A stretch of DNA of 64,000 nt from Natronobeatus ordinarius (lineage in GTDB: Archaea > Halobacteriota > Halobacteria > Halobacteriales > Natrialbaceae): NCBI RefSeq assembly GCF_024362485.1, contig NZ_CP101456.1, positions 1,426,001 to 1,490,000 of the forward strand, in the 5' to 3' direction. The translations under genes and the position numbers were made by a program. Below the pieces are notes generated by a model. It searched no databases. It was not told the origin of the DNA and saw only the letters and a list, made by a program, of their open reading frames with translations. Positions 23,857 through 31,883 of this stretch are shown piece after piece. Within the stretch, counting starts at the first letter, position 1, and each line of letters opens with the position of its first letter.

Positions 23857-25212
23857 ATGCAGAATTCCACGTCACGGCGTGCATTCCTCTCAACGGCACT
23901 CATTGGGACTCTTGCGGGTTGTTTAGACTCTCTTGGAGACGATGAGGAAGCAACCGTCAACATTGACACCGACATAGGAGGCGAAACGGACGTTCCCCAG
24001 TTAGAGACACTAACAGAAGAAGCTCGTAAACGTCCAATCAAAGTTGACACAGAGCCCTTCGAAAATACTAACATCGGATTTGAATTACCAGCATCGCACA
24101 TTCGGAAGTATAGTTACGAATCAATTGAGGTAAGACTTGAACCAAAGTCGCCCCTTCTTGGATTGCTCGAAAGTGGGACAGAGTATGTTATTGAGGCCTT
24201 CGTTTTGGATTATTCAACTGAGGAAGAAATTGGGCACGGTGAGTCTAAAAGCTTTGTTCCAAGCGAATTGAACGAACCAACCGAGATCACTATTGAGACA
24301 TCATTCTTTGTTCCCATCCCAGAGAACGCGGTTACGTACTATCTCGTGTATCGGAAAGCCTCAGACCCACCAACGTTTGGCCTATTTCTGGGTGAACCGT
24401 TGATGGCCACAAACCCGTTTCGAGTTACTGAAGACGGTATCGAGCGGTCAGCCTCAGAACATGAGCGAGATAGTAAGGCTATCGACTACAGAGACCTTTC
24501 TACACAGGAACACCATCCATCAACAGGAACTTATTCACGGATCAACGTCGAGGGGGGGTATATCGTCTATTTTTCACCGGAGACACCCTCTCAGGCACCC
24601 AAGATTCAGTCAGAGATTCCGTTCTATATTCCCAAGATGACTTACGACAGATGGAAGAACCAAGATCGGCCTCGAGTCCCTGAAAGTGCAGCAGAGCGGA
24701 CGCGCTATATCACAGAGTCGTTTGAAATAGGAATGGGCTATCACATTGCGGATATAATTAACAATTCAGGATTCAAACAAGGTGTACGTTCTGAAGAGCA
24801 GCTTCTTGAGTACGTCAGTACCTTTGTCCAAAGTCTTCCTTACGCTCTTGACTCTATCAGCACCGGATATGCGGATTATTCTAGGTATCCTTCTGAGACA
24901 TTAGTAGATGCTCAAGGCGACTGCGTGGACACGTCGATTCTATTAGCTGCAGCTATTCTTGGCGGTCCATTGAGAGCAGACGTAGGATTATTTTCATACG
25001 ATTCAGCTGCCACTGGTTCAGATGCAGGACATATCGCTGTCGCTGTGAATCCGGAGAACTTTTCGTTAGATGGACCGGCCTTCGATACTGGCGAAGGAAG
25101 ATATTATTATATTGAGCCAACCGGGTTCTGGCCCCCTGGCTCGGTTCCGCACCAACTCCAATTTGAGCGAGGGAACTTCCACGAGATCGAAGAACCACAG
25201 GGCGGATTTTAA
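23857..25212 (+). CDS. Tat-exported lipoprotein with transglutaminase-like domain
   Basis: 451 residues. Twin-arginine signal with lipobox: STSRRAFLSTALIGTLAGC. The C-terminal third has a transglutaminase-like cysteine-protease triad: VDAQGDCVDTSILLAAAIL (Cys), DAGHIAVAVNP (His) and RYYYIEPTGFWPPG (acidic/Asp position). The middle is beta-rich and unrecognised. Extracellular, anchored to the membrane. AT-rich and without a viral counterpart known to me; a cell-surface function given to the host (lysogenic conversion, superinfection exclusion) is possible but unproven. Confidence 0.7.
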   Translation: MQNSTSRRAFLSTALIGTLAGCLDSLGDDEEATVNIDTDIGGETDVPQLETLTEEARKRPIKVDTEPFENTNIGFELPASHIRKYSYESIEVRLEPKSPLLGLLESGTEYVIEAFVLDYSTEEEIGHGESKSFVPSELNEPTEITIETSFFVPIPENAVTYYLVYRKASDPPTFGLFLGEPLMATNPFRVTEDGIERSASEHERDSKAIDYRDLSTQEHHPSTGTYSRINVEGGYIVYFSPETPSQAPKIQSEIPFYIPKMTYDRWKNQDRPRVPESAAERTRYITESFEIGMGYHIADIINNSGFKQGVRSEEQLLEYVSTFVQSLPYALDSISTGYADYSRYPSETLVDAQGDCVDTSILLAAAILGGPLRADVGLFSYDSAATGSDAGHIAVAVNPENFSLDGPAFDTGEGRYYYIEPTGFWPPGSVPHQLQFERGNFHEIEEPQGGF

Positions 25213-25340
25213 AACCCCTCTTCGAGGTCAGTACCCTCGAGTTCGCTCTATGGAAAGTCAGATTACGATATCAAACGTGCATCAAAAGTCAGTGGCGGTA
25301 GTTACATGGCCACGTTCATGAACCTATGAAACCATCAGCA

Positions 25341-25348
25341 ATTAATAC
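25341..25348 (+). promoter_or_regulatory. TATA element of orc1/cdc6
   Basis: ATTAATAC centred 26 nt before ATG 25370, which predicts a leaderless transcript. Confidence 0.5.
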
Positions 25349-25369
25349 GGTGTCTGATTGCTATAGCGC

Positions 25370-26377
25370 ATGATCACCGACGCTCGAGCCCTCCGGCGGT
25401 CGTTCGTTCCCCAGGAACTCCAGCACCGGGACGGACAGATCTCACACCTTTCGGCAGCCCTCCGGCCGATTACGCGGGGGTTGCCGGGTGAGGACGTGTT
25501 CATCTATGGACCGAGTGGCGTGGGGAAGACGACGCTCGCGAGGTACGTCGCCGAGCAGCTCCAGGCTGCCACCTTCGGGTCCCGATGGGGCTACGTCAAC
25601 TGTATGTCCGATTCGTCGACGAACGCCGTTCTCCAGCGGTTGGTCCGTGACACCGGGCTTGCGGCCCACCTGTCGACCGACGGTACACCGGCGAGTGAGT
25701 TCTACGACCAGTTCCGGGAGTTCGACGGCCAGGTGCTCGTGATTCTCGACGAGGTGGACTGCCTCGAGGACGAGTCGGTCCTGCACGCGCTGTACGACCT
25801 GCCGAACGTGACGATGGTCGTGATCACGATCAGCGAAGACAACCTCCTCGCGAGGTGTGACAGCCGCGTCCAGAGTCGGCTTCGGTCCATGACGACGGTC
25901 GCCCTCGAGAAGTACAGCCTCGCCCAGCTGGTCGACATCCTTCGGGCGCGCATCCGGGCGGGGTTGGCCCCCGGCGTGATCACGTCGGCCGCGATCGCGG
26001 AGATCGCCGACCGGGCCGCCGGTGATGCTCGCGAGGCGATCGCGATTCTTCGCCAGGCCGTGATGGTCGTCGACTCGGGTCCGGAGCGAAAGATTACCGT
26101 CGACGTCGTCCGCCGCGTCGAGGACGACGCACGCGAGGAGATCCGGCGCGATCGCGTCGACGACCTCGGGACGCACAAGCGATTGCTCTACGACATCATC
26201 GAAGCGGCCGGCGAGATCGGGGCGACGGAACTCCGCGGGACCTACGAGCAACGCTGCTCTGAGCCTAAAGCCGCGAGCACACGACGGCGGTACCTGGCGT
26301 CACTCGAGGAGAAGTACGAGTTGATCGCCTCGAGAGGGAACGGGAAGGGGAAGGTCTTCTGTGTGACCGAGCCGTGA
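25370..26377 (+). CDS. Orc1/Cdc6 family replication initiator
   Basis: 335 residues. AAA+ core: Walker A GPSGVGKT at residues 47-54, Walker B VLVILDEVD with D127/E128, sensor region SDNLLARCDSRVQSRLRS-like (SRVQSRLRS), and a C-terminal winged helix (HKRLLYDIIEAAGEIGATEL ... TRRRYLASLEEKYELI). Binds origin repeats and loads the replicative helicase. It is shorter than the chromosomal Orc proteins of haloarchaea, as is common on viruses and plasmids. Iterons lie directly downstream, so gene and origin are probably linked. Confidence 0.92.
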   Translation: MITDARALRRSFVPQELQHRDGQISHLSAALRPITRGLPGEDVFIYGPSGVGKTTLARYVAEQLQAATFGSRWGYVNCMSDSSTNAVLQRLVRDTGLAAHLSTDGTPASEFYDQFREFDGQVLVILDEVDCLEDESVLHALYDLPNVTMVVITISEDNLLARCDSRVQSRLRSMTTVALEKYSLAQLVDILRARIRAGLAPGVITSAAIAEIADRAAGDAREAIAILRQAVMVVDSGPERKITVDVVRRVEDDAREEIRRDRVDDLGTHKRLLYDIIEAAGEIGATELRGTYEQRCSEPKAASTRRRYLASLEEKYELIASRGNGKGKVFCVTEP

Positions 26378-26393
26378 CTTCCAGTCGATACGT

Positions 26394-26568
26394 GTTTTCC
26401 GTTCATTTTCGCCCACTCGAGTAGAGGGCTCGAGTCGCCCGATTATCGCAAGTAGAGAACTTCCGTTCGTTTTCCGCCCACAATTCCGGTTTTCCGCCCA
26501 CCGGAGTAGAGGCTCTAAATCGATCGGCTTCAGACGGTAGAGCGGTTTCGGGGTGGTTTTCCGCTCAC
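26394..26568. repeat. Iterons downstream of orc1/cdc6: candidate replication origin
   Basis: The word GTTTTCCGCCCAC occurs exactly at 26469-26481 and 26489-26501; variants are GTTTTCCGTTCAT at 26394-26406, TTTTCGCCCAC at 26406-26416 and GTTTTCCGCTCAC at 26556-26568. Two copies are followed by (G)AGTAGAGG. All copies have the same orientation. Direct repeats beside an orc gene are the usual form of haloarchaeal origins. Confidence 0.6.
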
Positions 26569-26610
26569 CCACGGGTCAGCGTTTATTCCATATCCTACCT
26601 CCACCCACAC

Positions 26611-26898
26611 ATGTCTGTCAAAACAGGCGATAGCACCAGCCGCGAGCCGCGACGGCTCACGACCGACCTCGAGGACGGGCGGTCCGTCGAGGTCGAGATT
26701 TCCGGTAGCCCGGACAACCATGCACGCGTCGACGTTCGCCTCGAGGGCGAGCGACGATGGGTCTTCGGCGTGAACGACGACGTCGCCGTTCCGTTGTTCG
26801 ACCTGGACGCCGACGGGTACGGGAACCGCAATGAAGAGCTGCCGGCGTGGATCGAACCGCTGTTACGCCGGCTCGGACTCGAGGGGGTGGACGCGTGA
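26611..26898 (+). CDS. Acidic hypothetical protein
   Basis: 95 residues: SREPRRLTTDLEDGRSVEVE, then a tail WIEPLLRRLGLEGVDA. Beta-rich, acidic, no family recognised. TTTATTCC about 26 nt before ATG 26611 suggests a leaderless transcript reading away from the iterons. Converges on the repressor gene. Confidence 0.55.
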   Translation: MSVKTGDSTSREPRRLTTDLEDGRSVEVEISGSPDNHARVDVRLEGERRWVFGVNDDVAVPLFDLDADGYGNRNEELPAWIEPLLRRLGLEGVDA

Positions 26899-26903
26899 AC
26901 GGG

Positions 26904-27170
26904 TCACTCTTCACTCGGCTCGAGGTCACTCGCGTCGAGATCTCCGGCGAGGTACTGTGCGCCGAGGTCGGCGATCTCGTAGTAGCCACGTTCGACGCGA
27001 GTAACGAGGCCGTAGTCTACCAAAACAGAAAGACGACGGTTGACTTCGTGTCGCGACTTGTCGATGTTCTTCGCGATGACGGATGGAGAAAGGATCATTC
27101 CCGACGACTCGAGAGACTCGAGAATTCGATCGTCGGTGGGAAGCTGCATCCAGTCGCCGGGGTTCCGCAT
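26904..27170 (-). CDS. PhiH1 repressor-like winged-helix protein
   Basis: 88 residues: DWMQLPTDDRILESLESSG, then SPSVIAKNIDKSRHEVNRRL (recognition helices), then DYGLVTRVERGYYEIADLG (wing). This is the pattern of PhiH1 immunity repressor-like regulators common in haloarchaeal proviruses. Divergent from the PadR-integrase operon across 234 bp; repression of that operon or of lytic genes is inferred. Confidence 0.8.
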   Translation of the reverse strand: MRNPGDWMQLPTDDRILESLESSGMILSPSVIAKNIDKSRHEVNRRLSVLVDYGLVTRVERGYYEIADLGAQYLAGDLDASDLEPSEE

Positions 27171-27404
27171 GACTGCGGCCAGTTAGTACAGAGTGATAGC
27201 AGTGCCGGTGTGTTCCGAGACTCACAACAAAGGATGCGACAAACCACACTAATTGATGCGAGATTTTATTACGATAGACTCGAGAGTGGTTGGTCAACGG
27301 GAGTTTCACGCGGGTCTGACTGTCCGTCGGACCCATTGCAAGAATGCGGTCCGGTGGTAGTGACACCGGGTCCGCGCGGCTCCCGTATCCACGGTACGGC
27401 AGCC
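27171..27404. promoter_or_regulatory. Divergent control region between repressor and PadR-integrase genes
   Basis: 234 bp, AT-richer in its middle (27230-27290), between the minus-strand repressor (start 27170) and the plus-strand PadR gene (start 27405). It must hold both promoters and probably operators; no perfect palindrome was found by eye. Confidence 0.45.
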
Positions 27405-27815
27405 ATGTACGACGACGATTCGCGGGGTCTTGAAAGCCCCGACCGACCAGACGCATCGACTGTTACCGACCAGCGACTCGTGACCGACGGCGGCACCGCG
27501 TGGGGAGATCTCACCGCGTTCCAGCGCGACGTCCTCGAGGCGATCGGTCGCCTCGAGCGCGCCGACGAGACGACCTACGGAATGGCGATCGGCCGCGCCC
27601 TGGAGACGAAACACGGCGAAGTCAATCACGGTCGCCTGTACCCGAACCTGGACGATCTCGTTCAGGCCGAGTTCATCGAAAAAACGACCCTCGACCGCCG
27701 AACGAACCGCTACACGCTCACCGACGAGGCGCGCGCGATGCTCGAAGAACGCGCGCCCGAGCTGGCGGATGTCTGCGGACTGTCCATCGCGGTTGCCGAC
27801 GGGGGTAGCCGATGA
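27405..27815 (+). CDS. PadR-like winged-helix regulator next to integrase
   Basis: 136 residues. The C-terminal 95 residues form a PadR-type wHTH: LTAFQRDVLEAIGRLERADE, then GEVNHGRLYPNLDDLVQAEF and NRYTLTDEARAMLEERAP. ATG 27405 is the first start close to the domain; the frame is open further upstream but overlaps the repressor gene. First of three genes coupled by ATGA/GTGA, ending in the integrase; in SNJ2 two small genes are likewise co-transcribed with the integrase. Confidence 0.75.
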   Translation: MYDDDSRGLESPDRPDASTVTDQRLVTDGGTAWGDLTAFQRDVLEAIGRLERADETTYGMAIGRALETKHGEVNHGRLYPNLDDLVQAEFIEKTTLDRRTNRYTLTDEARAMLEERAPELADVCGLSIAVADGGSR

Positions 27816-28090
27816 GCGCCGATCCCGCCGACCGCCAGGCCGACGCCCTCGAGGCGATCGCGACCGAGCTCCGGTACCAGAACGCGGTGCTCTGTGAGGT
27901 CCTGATGTCGATAGACGACCTCGCCGCCCGCGTCGACGAGCACCACTTCCCGGATGCCGAGCCGCGTCAGCGCTCCGGGCGAGCGATCCAGACAGCGATC
28001 GCCGACCAACTGTTCGAGCGTGACGAAGCCGACGACGGCGTGGGCTTTGGGCCGAACCGCCGCGCGGCGAACTGGGGTGGGGACAAGTGA
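27812..28090 (+). CDS. Small helical protein between PadR and integrase
   Basis: 92 residues: QADALEAIATELRYQNAVLC helical, then RVDEHHFPDAEPRQRSGRAI and a polar tail. No family is recognised. Overlaps both neighbours by 4 nt. By position it is a candidate accessory factor (excision or regulation) for the integrase. Confidence 0.6.
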   Translation: MSADPADRQADALEAIATELRYQNAVLCEVLMSIDDLAARVDEHHFPDAEPRQRSGRAIQTAIADQLFERDEADDGVGFGPNRRAANWGGDK

Positions 28091-29130
28091 GCGACGACCT
28101 CGAACCGCTGACTCCGGAGGAGGCCGTCAAACTTCACCTGGACTCGATGCGTGACAACAACGCCGAGTGGACCCGCATTTCACACCGGAGCCACCTTCGG
28201 GCGTTCGTCGAGTGGTGCCGCGAAGAGGCCGGTATCGACAACATGAACGAACTGACCGGCCGGGACCTCTACCACTTCCGCGTGTGGCGACGCGAGGGCG
28301 GATATTCGGAGGGGCAAGACGAAGAGATCGCCCCGAAGACGCTTCACTCCGTGTTGACTACCGTCCGGTCGTTCCTGAGGTTCTGCGGTGAGATCGAAGC
28401 GGTTCACGAAGACCTGTACCTGAAGGTTCCGTTGCCGAGCCTCTCGCCGGGCCAGGAGGTGAGCGACAGCACGATGGTTCCCGAGCGAATTCCGCCGATC
28501 CTCGAGTACCTGGACCGCTACGAGTACGCGAGTCGGGACCACGTGGTGTTTCTGCTCATCTGGCACACGGGTGCCCGACTCGGCGGCATCCGCGCCCTCG
28601 ACGTCCGTGACTGCGAGCTCGACGGGCGAAAGCCGTCCGTCGAGTTTGTTCACCGGCCAGAGACGGGAACGCCGTTGAAGAACGACGAGGGCGGCGAACG
28701 AGTCAACCGTATCAGCGATCGGGTGGCACAGACGTTGAGCGATTACATCGCAGGTCCTCGAGCGAAGGTCACCGACGACGAAGGACGTCGACCTCTGATT
28801 ACGACCGCTCAAGGCCGGATCGCACCCTCGACGCTTCGGAATATCGTGTACAAGTGGACCAAGCCGTGCGAGATAGGCGACGAGTGTCCTCACGACGAAG
28901 ATCCTGCCACCTGTGAGTGGACGTCGTACAATACGGCCTGTTCGTGTCCGTCCACGCGGTCCCCGCACGACCTCCGGAAAGCGCGGGTGACGAAGTACCG
29001 TAACGAAGGGATCGCTCGGGGGATCGTCTCTGATCGGCTCGACGCCTCGAGCCAGATTCTCGACAAGCACTATGATCGCGCCTCGAAGCGTGAAAAAGCA
29101 GATCGACGCTGGAGAGAACTCAACCGATAG
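28087..29130 (+). CDS. int: Tyrosine integrase (SNJ2-like)
   Basis: 347 residues. N-terminal SAM-like core-binding domain (EWTRISHRSHLRAFVEWCRE) and a catalytic domain with R164 (HTGARLGG), H294 and R297 (SPHDLRKAR) and nucleophile Y329 (LDKHYDRAS). A cysteine/histidine-rich insert precedes the H-x-x-R box (CEIGDECPHDEDPATC ... ACSCPS) and may bind zinc. This insert is frequent in haloarchaeal integrases of tRNA-targeting elements. Starts with GTG 28087; ends 49 nt before the first attR-like copy, the typical place for the integrase of such elements. Confidence 0.88.
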   Translation: MSDDLEPLTPEEAVKLHLDSMRDNNAEWTRISHRSHLRAFVEWCREEAGIDNMNELTGRDLYHFRVWRREGGYSEGQDEEIAPKTLHSVLTTVRSFLRFCGEIEAVHEDLYLKVPLPSLSPGQEVSDSTMVPERIPPILEYLDRYEYASRDHVVFLLIWHTGARLGGIRALDVRDCELDGRKPSVEFVHRPETGTPLKNDEGGERVNRISDRVAQTLSDYIAGPRAKVTDDEGRRPLITTAQGRIAPSTLRNIVYKWTKPCEIGDECPHDEDPATCEWTSYNTACSCPSTRSPHDLRKARVTKYRNEGIARGIVSDRLDASSQILDKHYDRASKREKADRRWRELNR

Positions 29131-29178
29131 CCATGACTCACGAAATCGCAAAAGTGGCAGCAAGCGCGGTGGTGAAGA

Positions 29179-29193
29179 CCCGTCGCGCCCGTC
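29179..29193 (+). other. attR-like copy A
   Basis: CCCGTCGCGCCCGTC repeats the last 15 bases across the tRNA-Arg end (tRNA plus 2 flanking bases). Closest to the integrase and therefore a plausible true provirus end. Confidence 0.55.
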
Positions 29194-29235
29194 GTTCTGC
29201 CGCGAGCACTGTCGCGAGCGGCAGCGACGGGAAAC

Positions 29236-29304
29236 GGGATTTGAAGTAGAGAAGACGCAGCGCCGAGCGCAGCGAGGCGACCGTCTTCGCGTGGTTCAAA
29301 TCCC
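29236..29304. repeat. Palindromic T-arm-ended element, copy E1
   Basis: GGGATTTGAA (29236-29245) is the inverse of TTCAAATCCC (29295-29304); inside lies a second inverted pair GAAGACG / CGTCTTC. Same design as the three copies in the tRNA-Asp array at 49.8-50.5 kb. The right arm merges into attR-like copy B. Confidence 0.65.
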
Positions 29305-29314
29305 GTCGCACCCG
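29293..29314 (+). other. attR-like copy B (T-arm plus acceptor, one mismatch)
   Basis: GGTTCAAATCCCGTCGCACC with the following CG matches the tRNA-Arg 3' end over 22 bases with a single G-to-A change. The longest of the three copies. Confidence 0.6.
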
Positions 29315-29350
29315 CTCTTCTGTGCGAACGACAGTGAGTATGAATAGCGG

Positions 29351-29366
29351 ATCCCGTCGCGCCCGT
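29351..29366 (+). other. attR-like copy C
   Basis: ATCCCGTCGCGCCCGT, identical to attL over 16 bases and the outermost copy. The following 204 bp to the permease gene show no gene. Confidence 0.6.
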
Positions 29367-29570
29367 GGACAACCGTCGCTACAGCCCAGGCTGGTACGTA
29401 GGTGAGCCACGCGTCCGACGTTGGCACGCCGATGAACCCTCGTAGAGTCGACTCCTCGAGCCGGCCACCTGTCGCGAGTTCGGCTAGAGGAGGAGTGATC
29501 GGGACGTCACGTGGGTGAGCAGACAGCGTACAAAACGCCGCTCTGCGTTCGGCGCTCGAGGACTCCTCAG

Positions 29571-31883
29571 TCAGCCGAAGAGGTGGTCCATGAGGAGTCG
29601 CTCGAGGAGGCCGGGTCGACGGCCGTCACAGGTCTGGACCATCACGGCGGTGGTATCGACGCTGTCGACCAGTCGGTTGCCGGGTCGGCCGAGGACTCTG
29701 GCTGTCAGGCCGGTTCGGTCGACGCCGGTCACGAGCAGGTCGGCGTCGCCGACGAACCGGGCCAGGCCCTTGATTTCGTCGTCGGTTTCGATGATCGTCG
29801 AGCGCGTCGGCACCGTGAGGATCGAGATCAGTTCTTCGTGGTAGCGCTCGACGGACTCGCGCTGGCTCTCGGGGGCGTTTTCGGGGATTGCCTGGAGGAG
29901 GTTGAGCTGGGCGCCAGTCTCCTCGGCGACGGCGTCGGCGAACAGCAGCTTCAGCGGATCGTACGCGCCGCGGTTGGCGACGACGGCGATCTCGTCGGCG
30001 CCGTCGAAATCGTCGTCCTCGACCAGCATGACGTCACAGGGGGCGTTCTTGAGGAGCCAGTCGGTCTCGCCGCCGAACAGCCGCTGGTGGAAGTCCGCCT
30101 GCCGGCGTTCGGCGATCAGCAGGTCGTAGCCGCCGTACGTTGCGAGATCGACGATCGCCCGTTTGTGGTCTTCACTGGAGATTTTGCGGTATTCGACGTG
30201 CGTCTCCGCCGGCCCGCCGGCGTCGCTGGAAGGAATCGTGACGCCGCCGGATGGCCGCGTCGGCCGCTCGACGGCCTGTCCGTCGGGGAACCAGTCGGGA
30301 GCGTCCTCGGGGTCGGCTGGCAGCCAGTCGGGAACGCTTCCGGCGGAGATCTCCGGGTGGTCCTCGGCGAACAGTCGGTGGGGGACGTCGACGAACTCGA
30401 CGACAGAGACGGCCGTCGAGCGCAACCGACCCATGTCGGTCGCCATCCGGAGCATGTCTTTTCTGGCCTTGGGGGAGGTTTCGTCGGTGATCGCCACGAG
30501 GACGTCGTACTCGGCGTCGGACTCGAACAGCTCGCGGGTGCGGTCGGTGGCTCGCTCGCTGACGTTCTCGCGAACGCCCGCTCGAGCGGCCCCCTCGCGG
30601 TCGACCCGCTTGCGGGCGTAGGCGTAGTACCACGCCATCGCACCGATCGTGATGACAACTGAACCGACGAGCGGAATCGGCCCCATCGTCGTCAGCACGA
30701 CGAGTCCGCCGACGATACCGGCGAGTTGCACCCAGGGGTACAGCGGGGAGACGAATTCCGGTTCGTAACCCTCGACGGCACCCTCGCGGAAGCCGATCAC
30801 CGCGAGGTTGACCAGGACGAACACGAGCACCTGGAACGCGGAGGCCAGCTTCGCGATCTGCAGGATCGGGACGAACGCGACCAGCACCATGATGACGGCA
30901 CCCGTGAGGAGGATCGCTCGCACCGGCGTGTTGAACCGGGGGTGAAGCTCCTCGAACGAGGAGGGGACGAGGTTGTCGCGCGCCATCGCGAAAGGATACC
31001 GCGAGGCCGAGAGTACGCCCGCGTTGGCCGTGCTCACCAGCGCCAGCAAGGCGGCCACGACGACGGCGATGACGCCGATCGTCCCGAGCGTCTGTTCGGC
31101 AGCGACGGCGACCGGCGCGTCGGTGGCCGTGAGGACGTCACCGGGAGTGACGCCGACGAGCACGGCGACGATCAGCACGTAGAGCACGGTCGTAAATCCG
31201 AGCGAGACGAGCATCCCGAGCGGGATGTTTCGCGAGGGGTTTTCGATCTCCTCGGCGACGCTCGCGATCTTGGTCACCCCGGCGTAGGAGACGAAGACGG
31301 CCCCCGTCGCCGCGAGCAGGCCAGTCGTCGTCGGGTCGAGCGATCCGTTCAGGCGTGCACGTTCGACGGCGAGCCCGCTCCCGGCGACGAACCAGACCAT
31401 CGCCGCGAGCATAATCGCGACGATGGCGACCTGGAACCGTCCGGTGACGTCCGAACCGACGAGGTTGACCAGGAGCAACAGCGCGGCGATCCCCAGGGCG
31501 ATCGCGGTGACGGTTCCCGGAGAGAGGCTGCGATCGAGCAAGTATACGAGATACGGCACGCCGCCGACGAGAGCGAGTGCGCCCTTGAACGACAGCGAGA
31601 ACCACGTCCCGATGCCCGCGACGGTGCCCAGGAGCGGCCCCATCCCGCGCTCGATGTAAACGTAGGTGCCGCCGTCTTCCGGCATCGCGGTGGCCATCTC
31701 GGATTTCGACAGCGCCGCCGGAACCACCAGCAACCCTGCCAGCAGATACGCCAGCACGACCGTCGGGCCGGCGATCTCGTACGCCAGCGCTGGCAGGATG
31801 AAGATGCCCGAGCCGACCATCGCACCGATGCTGATCGCAACGACTTCCGGAAGGCCGAGATCTCGATTCAGTCCCGTCGCCAT
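29571..31883 (-). CDS. APC-family amino-acid permease with C-terminal Usp domains
   Basis: 770 residues. About 12 membrane helices in residues 10-440, starting with the APC signature EVVAISIGAMVGSGIFILPA. Two universal-stress-type domains follow: one from about 465 (EYDVLVAITDETSPKARKDM) with a long linker, the other from about 640 (ADEIAVVANRGAYDPLKLLF) ending in AVMVQTCDGRRPG. The fusion of transporter and Usp pair is common in haloarchaea; the Usp part may sense ATP or AMP. The substrate is likely an amino acid or amine, not determinable here. An unusually long upstream region with palindromes precedes it. Confidence 0.88.
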   Translation of the reverse strand: MATGLNRDLGLPEVVAISIGAMVGSGIFILPALAYEIAGPTVVLAYLLAGLLVVPAALSKSEMATAMPEDGGTYVYIERGMGPLLGTVAGIGTWFSLSFKGALALVGGVPYLVYLLDRSLSPGTVTAIALGIAALLLLVNLVGSDVTGRFQVAIVAIMLAAMVWFVAGSGLAVERARLNGSLDPTTTGLLAATGAVFVSYAGVTKIASVAEEIENPSRNIPLGMLVSLGFTTVLYVLIVAVLVGVTPGDVLTATDAPVAVAAEQTLGTIGVIAVVVAALLALVSTANAGVLSASRYPFAMARDNLVPSSFEELHPRFNTPVRAILLTGAVIMVLVAFVPILQIAKLASAFQVLVFVLVNLAVIGFREGAVEGYEPEFVSPLYPWVQLAGIVGGLVVLTTMGPIPLVGSVVITIGAMAWYYAYARKRVDREGAARAGVRENVSERATDRTRELFESDAEYDVLVAITDETSPKARKDMLRMATDMGRLRSTAVSVVEFVDVPHRLFAEDHPEISAGSVPDWLPADPEDAPDWFPDGQAVERPTRPSGGVTIPSSDAGGPAETHVEYRKISSEDHKRAIVDLATYGGYDLLIAERRQADFHQRLFGGETDWLLKNAPCDVMLVEDDDFDGADEIAVVANRGAYDPLKLLFADAVAEETGAQLNLLQAIPENAPESQRESVERYHEELISILTVPTRSTIIETDDEIKGLARFVGDADLLVTGVDRTGLTARVLGRPGNRLVDSVDTTAVMVQTCDGRRPGLLERLLMDHLFG

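Larger units (their letters stand above)
10479..29366. mobile_element. Integrated pleolipovirus-type provirus
   Basis: An 18.7-18.9 kb element inserted in tRNA-Arg, bounded by attL and one of three attR-like copies (29179, 29293 or 29351). Seen directly: tyrosine integrase at the right end, Orc1/Cdc6, PhiH1-type repressor, and a minus-strand block with a four-helix membrane protein, a secreted spike with C-terminal anchor, further membrane proteins and a Walker-type NTPase. This order matches betapleolipoviruses (HRPV-3, HGPV-1, SNJ2), whose VP3-like, VP4-like and VP8-like genes form one block. The functional assignment is by architecture and has not been checked by alignment. AT-richer cargo genes interrupt the viral backbone, and a second integrase and an HNH gene are broken. 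Confidence 0.8.

Noticed and set aside
26847-27404. Upstream in-frame extension of the PadR gene
   Set aside because: It would overlap the whole repressor gene on the other strand and adds no domain; ATG 27405 is the better start.
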